A program made the position numbers and the translations under genes. DNA of 6,812 nt from Acidimicrobiales bacterium (GTDB lineage Bacteria; Actinomycetota; Acidimicrobiia; Acidimicrobiales; SZUA-35). Below are positions 1 to 5,856 of the stretch, piece by piece. The stretch lies in assembly GCA_013003325.1 (NCBI GenBank), contig JABDJU010000213.1, positions 1 to 6,812 on the forward strand, written 5' to 3'. The notes under the pieces are model-generated. The model was not told the DNA's origin. It saw only the letters and a program-made list of their open reading frames with translations, and did no database searches. Numbering within the stretch: the stretch's first letter is position 1; each line of letters starts with the position of its first letter.

Positions 1-1
1 A

Positions 2-577
2 GCAGATCGTGACCTATCGATCGCCCAAGCCAACCACGACGCCCTCGTGCAACTGGTGTTGGACCCCAACGCCGAGGGCACAGTCCGACCGAACCTGGAG
101 ATCCTCGTACCCGCAGATGACAGTGACACCTCCACACCAGACAGTGCCGGAGCCGTTCCGGTGCCCGGCGACCGAGGGTTTGCTGGTGTCGGGTATCCCC
201 GCACCTCGAGTGGGAACCTGATCCCACCCGCAATCGTCGACTGTCTGAAACCGTCTGCTCGTGTCCGCTATCACCGGGTGACCGCTTCAGGTTCGTTGGC
301 TGATGACCAGCCAGCTGGCCGTCATTTCACCACCGTGCAACGACGCATGATCCGGCTCCGGGACACCAGATGTCAACACTCCGGCTGCCGGCGACCCGCC
401 CGCCACTGTCAATACGACCATGTGGTGCCCTGGTCAGAACGAGGCCCCACCCTGATAGCAAACGGGCAACTGCTGTGCGGAGTCCACCACTCCTACAAAC
501 ACCGCAACGACCCAACCCACCACAGCCCCCTCAAACAGCTCTTCACCGACAGCCCACTCATCCCCAAACGAGAATGA
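2..577 (+). CDS. DUF222/13E12-type HNH endonuclease domain protein (3' part)
   Basis: The gene is open at the left edge of the window, so only the last 191 residues are visible. The C-terminal half carries an HNH nuclease fold of the DUF222/13E12-repeat type. A Cys pair (C124-x4-C129) and C136 are followed by an Asp-His at 139-140 (QYDHVVPW), then N154 in ANGQLLC, C159 and the HH pair at 162-163 (GVHHSYKH). These are the expected metal-binding and catalytic positions of an HNH/beta-beta-alpha-metal nuclease with a zinc knuckle. Residues 75-115 (NLIPPAIVDCL through AGRHFTTVQRR) match the usual linker between the DUF222 helical part and the nuclease. The family is multi-copy in actinobacteria; its DNA target and biological role are mostly unknown. 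The protein ends soon after the HNH motif with a C-rich, Pro/His-rich tail. The family call is secure; nuclease activity is inferred from the motif. Confidence 0.88.
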   Translation, partial: ADRDLSIAQANHDALVQLVLDPNAEGTVRPNLEILVPADDSDTSTPDSAGAVPVPGDRGFAGVGYPRTSSGNLIPPAIVDCLKPSARVRYHRVTASGSLADDQPAGRHFTTVQRRMIRLRDTRCQHSGCRRPARHCQYDHVVPWSERGPTLIANGQLLCGVHHSYKHRNDPTHHSPLKQLFTDSPLIPKRE

Positions 578-614
578 CGGGTCGCTGACAACCGGCAAGC
601 CAACTAGACCGACA

Positions 615-633
615 ACCTCGCCTTCTGCGAGGT
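615..633. terminator. Hairpin between convergent genes, possible terminator
   Basis: ACCTCGC (615-621) and GCGAGGT (627-633) form a perfect 7-bp stem with a 5-nt loop. It lies between the end of the HNH gene (577) and the end of the convergent MaoC gene (672). The right arm can also pair with CCTCGC at 644-649, giving an alternative hairpin. Neither form has a following T tract on either strand, so an intrinsic terminator of the classical kind is not shown. Bidirectional termination is inferred from position. Nothing else was recognised in the 94-bp gap (578-671). Confidence 0.35.
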
Positions 634-671
634 CAGTGGCGCGCCTCGCAGATTCCGACTCTTCAGGCAGC

Positions 672-1514
672 TCACCGTCGCTTCATGAACAGAGCTGCTT
701 CGAGTGCCATCACAACTTCGTGATGCTGATTCAGCAGTTCCTGTTTCAGACGCACGATCCCACGATCGGGCTTGGATTCCGACGCGCGGGTCTCCAGCAC
801 GGTGAGCCTGAGCCTGAGCTGGTCACCGGCCCGCACCGGCGCATGCCATCTCAGTTTGTCGACACCGGGTGAGCCCATGCTCGACGGGCCGAGCAGCGTC
901 GTAGCCAACCTCATCAGCACCGACCCGGTATGCCAGCCGCTGGCGATCAGACCTCCGTAGATGCTCGCTTCGGCTGCCTCTTGATCGACATGGAACGGCT
1001 GCGGGTCGAACTCTTGAGCGAACGACAGCATCCGTTCCGCGGTCATCTCGTGGGGATCGGTTTCGAAGATCTCACCGACAGCCCAATCGTCGAAGTAACG
1101 ATCACGGGTGTCGACCAGCGCTCGGGCCCTTGAAGCCGCCCATGCCAGTTCGTCTTCCATCGAGGCATCGGGGGCGAGGCGCCACCCTTCGGCGTCGTAG
1201 ACCTGTTCGGCCCGAGCGAGCCGCTCGGGATGGTCGAACGCGTCACCCCCGAGTTCGGTGGCGAGGTAGAGGATGCGACGACCCTCATCGCCTCGCCGTT
1301 TCATCAGGTCGTTGTAGAGCCGGGCATTCTCGTTCTGCTGAGCCTCGAGCTCGGGATCATCGGGCCGGTCGTACTGTTCGATGGCCCATGCGAGCGCAGT
1401 TTCCCAGTCTTTGTGAGCCGAGTCGCTGTACATCTCGGCACCGGCCACGATCTCGTCGGCCACCTCACGCCCTCGATCGGCGACTAGCTCGTGATATCCG
1501 GGGCGATGCGACAT
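672..1514 (-). CDS. MaoC-like acyl dehydratase with long N-terminal extension
   Basis: 280 residues. The C-terminal half (about 138-280) is a MaoC-like hot-dog domain. It begins with DRYFDDWAVGEIFE and carries the hydratase motif FDPQPFH, giving D170 and H175 as the probable catalytic pair, followed by GGLIASGWHTG. MaoC proteins hydrate enoyl thioesters or dehydrate hydroxyacyl thioesters. This member has Gln (Q172) where the (R)-hydratase signature often has Asn, a variant I recall in stand-alone acyl dehydratases. Residues 1-135 are charged, probably helical, and match no family I recognise. The ATG at 1514 has no clear ribosome binding site; M119 is a possible internal start that would leave a bare MaoC domain. 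A 45-bp gap separates it from the upstream gene ending at 1560 on the same strand, so the two may be co-transcribed. Substrate unknown. Confidence 0.85.
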   Translation of the reverse strand: MSHRPGYHELVADRGREVADEIVAGAEMYSDSAHKDWETALAWAIEQYDRPDDPELEAQQNENARLYNDLMKRRGDEGRRILYLATELGGDAFDHPERLARAEQVYDAEGWRLAPDASMEDELAWAASRARALVDTRDRYFDDWAVGEIFETDPHEMTAERMLSFAQEFDPQPFHVDQEAAEASIYGGLIASGWHTGSVLMRLATTLLGPSSMGSPGVDKLRWHAPVRAGDQLRLRLTVLETRASESKPDRGIVRLKQELLNQHHEVVMALEAALFMKRR

Positions 1515-1559
1515 GGCGACCAGAGTACGACACCGGCTTCTGAGGGCCGTAGCCCGTGA

Positions 1560-1904
1560 CTAGGCGAAACGCCGCTTCAGTTCGGACCCGAGCCGACTGC
1601 CGTACGCGTGGACCCACGCTGGTTCGTAGTTGCGCATCGAGATCCACATAAGCGGCCCGGCCGGCCAGTACGTGACGTCGAGGCAGCCCCGCTGCCCGGG
1701 ACCCTGCTTCAGATGCCAGTGACGATTGCCCGGGTACTGCTTGGTTCCGAGCACGGTGATCCTGGAGAAATACAGTCCTAGTTCAATGGCGGAATCGAGC
1801 AGCACAGCTTCCATCTCATCCAGGGTGAGATCCCCCGTTACCGGCACGTCGAGGTTTGTTGTCTTGTCTGTGCTGGTGACCTTCGCGTGCCTCGCCTCGA
1901 TCAT
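1560..1904 (-). CDS. Small conserved-looking protein of unknown function
   Basis: 114 residues from the ATG at 1904. The reading frame stays open much further upstream (to 2327), but that part lies antisense to the PLP enzyme gene and reads as low-quality Arg/Gly/Pro-rich sequence, so the internal start is preferred. A GTG at 1937 would add 11 residues; neither start has a strong ribosome binding site. No signal peptide or membrane segment is seen. The core is rich in aromatic residues: LGTKQYPGNRHWHLKQGPG, then LDVTYWPAGPLMWISM, and a basic C-terminus (SELKRRFA). The alternating pattern suggests a compact alpha/beta domain. I recall similar HWH...TYWP small proteins in actinobacterial genomes, but I cannot name a function. 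It is upstream of, and on the same strand as, the MaoC gene, and divergent from the PLP enzyme gene. Confidence 0.7.
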   Translation of the reverse strand: MIEARHAKVTSTDKTTNLDVPVTGDLTLDEMEAVLLDSAIELGLYFSRITVLGTKQYPGNRHWHLKQGPGQRGCLDVTYWPAGPLMWISMRNYEPAWVHAYGSRLGSELKRRFA

Positions 1905-1961
1905 GCCAACATTCTCGATGTCTCCGATTGAGTCCACTAGGTCCGATGGTCCTGATCGAAG

Positions 1962-1967
1962 TACGGT
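1962..1967 (+). promoter_or_regulatory. Possible -10 element for a leaderless PLP-enzyme transcript
   Basis: TACGGT fits the actinobacterial -10 pattern TANNNT and ends 6 nt before the GTG at 1974. This is the spacing expected if transcription begins at the start codon itself. No Shine-Dalgarno sequence is visible before that GTG, which agrees with a leaderless mRNA. There is no convincing -35 element. The divergent intergenic gap is only 69 bp (1905-1973). Inference only. Confidence 0.25.
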
Positions 1968-1973
1968 GCACCC

Positions 1974-3146
1974 GTGTCCGCGAGGCGCCTTCCAGATCGG
2001 CTGACGCCATCGGCTCAAGCGGTCGACCCGGCCACCCTCGAGCGCCACTTCAGCGGGGGTGACGGTCTCCTGCCGCTGTGGATTGCCGAGCCCTATGTCG
2101 ACCTCGCACCGGGTGTGACGGCCGCGCTGGAAGCGAGAGCCCAAGCGGGATGGTTCGGCTACGAGACGCGTTCGCCGGCGTTGGCCGACAGTTTCTGGGC
2201 CTGGATGGGCCAGCGCCACAATTGGGACGGCGAAGGGCTGAGGTCCATCGTGAGCCCAAGCATCGGAACCTCGATAGGGGTGTTGATCGAGCAGTTCACC
2301 GAGTTCGGCGACGGCGTGATCCTGCAACCTCCCGTGTTCACCGACTTCAAGCCATCGGTCACCTCAGCCGAGCGGACCGTGGTGCGAAACCCTCTTCGGT
2401 TGACCGACGCTGGCTACCGGATGGACCTCGATGACCTCGAGCTGAAGGCCGCCGCACCCACGACCACGGCGATGATCCTGTGCAACCCCCATAATCCGGT
2501 CGGGCGGGTGTGGACCGACGACGATCTGTCAGCGGTGGCGAGGATTTGCGCCCGCCACGACGTCTTCGTGATCGCCGATGAGATACATGCCGACCTAATC
2601 CTGCGCCCACACTCGTTCACCCCGTTCGCCACAGCTGCCGACGACACGGGCGTTCGCTGGGCCGCGCTCCACGGGCCGATCAAGACCTTCGGTATGGCCG
2701 GCGTGTGCGACACCCTCGTCATCACCGACGTAGACGAGGTCGTTCGACGGTTCGAATCGAAGAGTTCTCGTCTCCACCTCACCCGGAACAACGTGTTCGG
2801 TCTCGCGGCCTTCGACGCCGCCTACGGGACCGGAGCGCCGTGGCTCGATGATCTGCTCGAGCTCGTAGACACTAATGCCGCGAAGCTGCGGATCGGGCTG
2901 CCCGACCAGGTCCGGCTGATGGATCTCGAAGGAACCTACTTGGCGTGGCTCGACTTCCGGAGCCTGGGGATGGACGTTCCCCAGCTGGCCCAGTGGCTGG
3001 CGGCCGAGGCGCGGCTGGCGCTGAGTCCTGGTCACTGGTTTGGCAGAGAGGGTGCAGGTTTCGCCCGCATCACCATCGCCGCCCCGACCGATCTCATCGA
3101 AGACGCAATAGCTCGCCTGCACCGGGCCGTGGAGCGGCTGGCCTAG
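1974..3146 (+). CDS. MalY/PatB-family PLP-dependent aminotransferase or C-S lyase
   Basis: 390 residues, normal for the family and collinear with MalY/PatB cystathionine beta-lyases. Visible landmarks are LPLWIAE (33-39), WFGYETRSP with Y63, FGDGVILQPPVF (111-122), CNPHNPVGRVW (170-180), the PLP-ring aspartate D202 in ADEIHADL, the Schiff-base lysine K237 in GPIKTF, GTGAPWLD, EGTYLAWLDFR and the carboxylate-binding R365 in GFARIT. Known members cleave C-S bonds of cystathionine or cysteine conjugates, and some are transaminases. Several normally conserved positions differ: the Ser before the lysine is Ile (I236), the Tyr of the PPVY-type motif is Phe (F122), and ADMDF is AEPYVD. Substrate is therefore uncertain. 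An in-frame TGA at 1953 limits the start; the GTG at 1974 is the first good choice. No ribosome binding site is seen. Confidence 0.9.
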   Translation: MSARRLPDRLTPSAQAVDPATLERHFSGGDGLLPLWIAEPYVDLAPGVTAALEARAQAGWFGYETRSPALADSFWAWMGQRHNWDGEGLRSIVSPSIGTSIGVLIEQFTEFGDGVILQPPVFTDFKPSVTSAERTVVRNPLRLTDAGYRMDLDDLELKAAAPTTTAMILCNPHNPVGRVWTDDDLSAVARICARHDVFVIADEIHADLILRPHSFTPFATAADDTGVRWAALHGPIKTFGMAGVCDTLVITDVDEVVRRFESKSSRLHLTRNNVFGLAAFDAAYGTGAPWLDDLLELVDTNAAKLRIGLPDQVRLMDLEGTYLAWLDFRSLGMDVPQLAQWLAAEARLALSPGHWFGREGAGFARITIAAPTDLIEDAIARLHRAVERLA

Positions 3147-3148
3147 GC
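3141..3148. other. Palindrome holding both convergent stop codons
   Basis: GCCTAGGC is a perfect 8-bp palindrome. Its central CTAG provides the TAG stop of the PLP enzyme (3144-3146, + strand) and, read on the other strand, the TAG stop of the AhpD-like gene (3143-3145). The two genes therefore overlap by four bases tail to tail, and there is no intergenic terminator between them. Confidence 0.9.
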
Positions 3149-3739
3149 GTGTTTACCGACTTCCCAGCCCTTGTCGCCTAACAGTGGCTCGGTGACGGCG
3201 ATGGCATCCTCTTCGAGAGCGGTGGCCATCGAATCGTTCCAGCGGTTGAAGACGCCGAACATGCACACGACACCGAGGATCTCCACGATCTCCTCCTCGG
3301 TCCAGTGGTTGGCCAACTCCTGGTAGATCTCATCGGTCACGCCATTGGGCACCAAGCCTGCGGCGAGAGCGAACTCCAGCGCTGCTCGCTCCTGCTCACT
3401 GAACAGTGGGTTGGTGCGGAACTCGTAGATCGCCGCCATCTTCTCGTCGTCGATGCCGTGCCGACCCGCGCTCAGGGTTGTGTGAGCTTTGCAGTACTGA
3501 CAGCCGGCCGCAGCGCTGGCCATGTGGCCGACCAACCGTTTGAGTCCGAGATCGACCCTGCCGTCGGGGGCAAACACGGCCCGGTTGAACTGCACCGTCG
3601 CCTTGGCGATGGCAGGCACCCGCTGCATGGTCAACAAACTGCCTGGAACCATCCCCAGGGTGTTCATGAAGTGCTCGAACACTCCCTCGAGCTCCTCGTC
3701 GCCGCTCGCGTCGATCGGAAGCGGGTCCATCCGTGCCAT
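3143..3739 (-). CDS. Carboxymuconolactone decarboxylase/AhpD-like protein
   Basis: 198 residues with an all-helical CMD/AhpD-type fold. The redox-type motif GCQYCKAHT places C80 and C83 as a CxxC pair. Relatives are alkylhydroperoxidases or peroxidase-related enzymes using this thiol pair, and others are decarboxylases. In AhpD the relay is Glu 12 residues before the first Cys and His four residues after the second; here those positions are R68 and T87, and the nearest His (H86) is one residue early. The second half (about 113-165: FSEQERAALEFALAAG, WTEEEIVEILGVVCMFGVFNRWNDS) matches the family's C-terminal helices. The ATG at 3739 has a good purine-rich site (GGGG at 3750-3747, 7 nt away on the minus strand). 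No signal peptide; probably cytoplasmic. Family secure, reaction unknown. Confidence 0.87.
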   Translation of the reverse strand: MARMDPLPIDASGDEELEGVFEHFMNTLGMVPGSLLTMQRVPAIAKATVQFNRAVFAPDGRVDLGLKRLVGHMASAAAGCQYCKAHTTLSAGRHGIDDEKMAAIYEFRTNPLFSEQERAALEFALAAGLVPNGVTDEIYQELANHWTEEEIVEILGVVCMFGVFNRWNDSMATALEEDAIAVTEPLLGDKGWEVGKHA

Positions 3740-3798
3740 GTCGTAGCCCCTTTCTCAGACTGGAGAAACGCTACCTGGAGGAACGGGTACGGTTATAC

Positions 3799-4332
3799 AT
3801 GATGATCGGTAGCCGTCGGGGTTTGATGGGCCGATGGCTTGTCGTGACCATCGCTGCCCTGCTTCTCGTCAGCTGCCCCGCGGAGACCGAAGAGGATCCG
3901 AACGAACGAATCACTGCGATCTACCTGACGGTGTTGAACGACGTCGTGACGGATTCTCCGGTCGAACCGGAGGATCCTGAAGGTGTGGCCACCCTCTTCA
4001 TCGAAGCGTTCGATCCCGAAGGTCTACCTCTCGAAGTTCAGGTCGAGATCGTTGCCGACTTCGTAGACCGCTACGACGTTCGCTTCATCGACGACCGGGT
4101 GGAAGCGACCGACATCGAGACGCCCGGCACGCCTGTACGGCCCTTCAGCGTGTTCGTTGGTGTCGGTCCGATCGCCGGCGACGACACCGCCGATGTTCGG
4201 GTCGAGCGCTACTTCACCGACAACGACATCGATGCGTACCGCTACACGCTGACTGAAGCTTCCGAGGCCAGCTGGTCGATCGTCGGGACCCCCGAGGCGA
4301 TCGAGCCGGAAGGATTCGCGGTTTCGTCATGA
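3799..4332 (+). CDS. Acidic lipoprotein, partner of the MFS gene
   Basis: 177 residues from the ATG at 3799. The N-terminus is a lipoprotein signal: basic GSRRGLMGRW, a hydrophobic run (LVVTIAALLLVS) and a lipobox LLVSC with C26 as the likely lipidated cysteine. The mature part is strongly acidic and probably exported to the outer face of the membrane. I recognise no named domain; the stretch RITAIYLTVLNDVV to VDRYDVRFIDD, then ADVRVERYFTDNDIDAYRYTL, looks like one alpha/beta domain. Starts at 3802 and 3826 are also possible. GGAGG at 3777-3781 is 17 nt before 3799, too far for a normal ribosome binding site, so the exact start is uncertain; all options keep the signal peptide. The stop overlaps the next gene's start as ATGA, indicating translational coupling. 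Function unknown. Confidence 0.82.
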   Translation: MMIGSRRGLMGRWLVVTIAALLLVSCPAETEEDPNERITAIYLTVLNDVVTDSPVEPEDPEGVATLFIEAFDPEGLPLEVQVEIVADFVDRYDVRFIDDRVEATDIETPGTPVRPFSVFVGVGPIAGDDTADVRVERYFTDNDIDAYRYTLTEASEASWSIVGTPEAIEPEGFAVSS

Positions 4333-5771
4333 GGAAGCGGGCCGAAGCTGCTCGATCCGTTCTGGGAGACGCAGCCGCCAATCCCCTACTGCCAGTACAG
4401 GCCTTCCACAGCATCGGCGAGGGGCTGTTCGCCCTGTCGCTCGTGGGATCGCTGTTCTTCAACGTCTCGGTCGATGCTGCCCGACCGAAGATCCTCCTGT
4501 ACCTCGCCCTCACGATGGCGCCCTTCGCCATCCTCGCTCCGCTGATCGGACCGGTGATCGACACACTGAAGGGCGGGCAGCGGGCGGTGCTCCTGATCTC
4601 GGTCGGCGGCAGGGCCATCGTCGCCCTCCTGTTGGCGACCCAGCTGAAGACCTTGCTTCTGTACCCCCAGGCGTTCGTGATCGTGGTGCTGGCCAAGGTC
4701 TACGTCGTGTCCCGCAACGCCCTCATTCCCTCACTGGTCGAAGACCGTGACCACCTCGTCGTCGTCAACTCGCACCTGGCTCGCGTCGGCGCCATCGCAG
4801 GCATCGTGGCCGCGAGCATCGGCATCGGGATCCTCCAACTCGCCAGCGCGACATGGGTTCTGCGGGCCGGCGCCGTCGCCTATGCCCTCGGTGCGCTGGC
4901 GGCCCTGCGCATCCCGCCCCACCACGTGGAAGATCCGGTCTCGGAGGTGGTGGAGTCAACCGAAATGCACGGACCGGGAATCCATGCCGCCACCGTCGGG
5001 ATGGCCGGCCTCCGGGCCGCCACCGGGTTTGCCTTCTTCCATGTGGGGTTCTCGCTGAAGACCTCGGGCCATCCGGCGTGGGTGATCGGAGCGGTCGCCG
5101 CTGCTGCAGCCCTCGGCGCCTTCGCCGGCACCTTCGCCGCGCCACGACTGCGCAAGCTGTACGACCAGCAGACCATCATCACCGGGGCCGTGTTGCTGCT
5201 CGCGATCGTCGCCATCCTCGCCGCTCTCCGCTTCCACGGCTCGACCGCTTTCGGATTCGCGTTGGCTCTCGGGTTCACCGGAAGTATCGGTCGGCGTGCA
5301 TTCGACGGCGTGGTGCAGACCGAAGCGCCCCACGCCAAGCGGGGCAGGGCATACGCCGGCCTGGAGACCCGGCTCGAGCTGGCGTGGGTGGCCGGTGCGT
5401 TGACTGCGGTGATCGCCAGGGCCAACGACTGGCTCGGACTCGTCGCCCTCGCCGTCGCGCTGGGCGGATTGGCCTTCGAACGCGTGAAGGCCTCCATCGA
5501 TGCGAGCAGGGTCGAAGCCAAGGTCGGCGTCGACACACTGCCGCTCAGACTCTTGGAGACCGCTGAAGCGGTGGCCGCCCGCGGCGATCGACAACAGGCG
5601 GTACTTGTGGCCCTCGCCGCCGCCGACGCCGCCGCCCTGGTGGCCGACCTCCCACCGCACGAGCTGGAGAAGCTCAGAGAACGTGGCCGCGAGGCGGCCC
5701 GTGAGAACGACCCCGAGGTCGAAGACGAGGTGCTGCAGCTGGCCCACCAGCTGGTCACCGAGTTCGCCTGA
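4329..5771 (+). CDS. MFS transporter with C-terminal cytoplasmic tail
   Basis: 480 residues with about 12 hydrophobic segments (roughly 29-48, 55-76, 86-104, 112-128, 153-172, 177-193, 222-243, 250-271, 282-300, 306-320, 348-366, 367-383). GPVIDTLKGGQR (74-85) is a recognisable MFS motif A in the loop after the second segment. SRNALIPSLVEDRDHLVVVNS (128-148) resembles the mid-N-domain motif of MFS_3/EntS-like exporters. Residues 194-220 form the central cytoplasmic loop. Residues about 391-480 are an extra soluble tail, mostly helical and charged, longer than usual for MFS. The start ATG lies inside the end of the lipoprotein gene (ATGA overlap), so the two proteins are probably made together. 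The substrate cannot be read from sequence. The direction is probably export, by family resemblance only. Confidence 0.88.
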   Translation: MRKRAEAARSVLGDAAANPLLPVQAFHSIGEGLFALSLVGSLFFNVSVDAARPKILLYLALTMAPFAILAPLIGPVIDTLKGGQRAVLLISVGGRAIVALLLATQLKTLLLYPQAFVIVVLAKVYVVSRNALIPSLVEDRDHLVVVNSHLARVGAIAGIVAASIGIGILQLASATWVLRAGAVAYALGALAALRIPPHHVEDPVSEVVESTEMHGPGIHAATVGMAGLRAATGFAFFHVGFSLKTSGHPAWVIGAVAAAAALGAFAGTFAAPRLRKLYDQQTIITGAVLLLAIVAILAALRFHGSTAFGFALALGFTGSIGRRAFDGVVQTEAPHAKRGRAYAGLETRLELAWVAGALTAVIARANDWLGLVALAVALGGLAFERVKASIDASRVEAKVGVDTLPLRLLETAEAVAARGDRQQAVLVALAAADAAALVADLPPHELEKLRERGREAARENDPEVEDEVLQLAHQLVTEFA

Positions 5772-5791
5772 ACGGGATCGCCTCATCGAGT

Positions 5792-5832
5792 CTTGCGCCC
5801 CTAGGCGCGAGTGTCCGTGAGGTCGACACTCG
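5792..5832 (+). promoter_or_regulatory. Two overlapping, mutually exclusive hairpins
   Basis: Hairpin A pairs 5792-5799 (CTTGCGCC) with 5804-5811 (GGCGCGAG) around the loop CCTA; it has 8 pairs including one G-U. Hairpin B pairs 5808-5815 (CGAGTGTC) with 5825-5832 (GACACTCG), 8 perfect pairs with a 9-nt loop. They share bases 5808-5811, so both cannot form fully at once. They lie between the MFS stop (5771) and the ribosome binding site at 5843-5848. No T tract follows either. They could be a terminator, an mRNA-stability structure or an operator; B on its own is also an inverted repeat that a dimeric protein could bind. Confidence 0.4.
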
Positions 5833-5842
5833 AGGGGAGCCA

Positions 5843-5850
5843 AGGAGGTG
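5843..5850 (+). promoter_or_regulatory. Strong Shine-Dalgarno that fixes the start at 5857
   Basis: AGGAGGTG is an almost complete match to the anti-SD sequence. GGAGG ends 8 nt before the GTG at 5857. The in-frame GTG at 5848 is part of this SD itself and so is an unlikely start. This argues for beginning the next protein at 5857. Confidence 0.8.
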
Positions 5851-5856
5851 AAAGAC

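Noticed and set aside
578..671. Possible tRNA or integration site after the HNH gene
   Set aside because: No cloverleaf, anticodon arm or T-arm consensus is present. Only the short hairpin is supported.
1905..2327. Upstream extension of the small 1560-1904 gene to a 255-residue reading frame
   Set aside because: It is the antisense of the well-supported PLP enzyme gene, has Arg/Gly/Pro-rich shadow-like composition, and the natural start is inside it.
2595..3122. 175-residue minus-strand reading frame
   Set aside because: Fully inside the PLP enzyme gene on the other strand, with no motif or ribosome binding site.
3793..3800. TTATACAT as a -10 promoter element for the lipoprotein gene
   Set aside because: It overlaps the preferred start codon and no -35 element is visible. 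It would only work with the later start at 3826.
3305..3802. 165-residue plus-strand reading frame
   Set aside because: Antisense to the AhpD-like gene, whose CxxC motif and family match are clear.
4880..5758. 292-residue Ser/Ala-rich reading frame on the minus strand
   Set aside because: It is the exact-complement frame of the MFS gene. The Ser/Ala richness comes from reverse-reading Ala and Gly codons.
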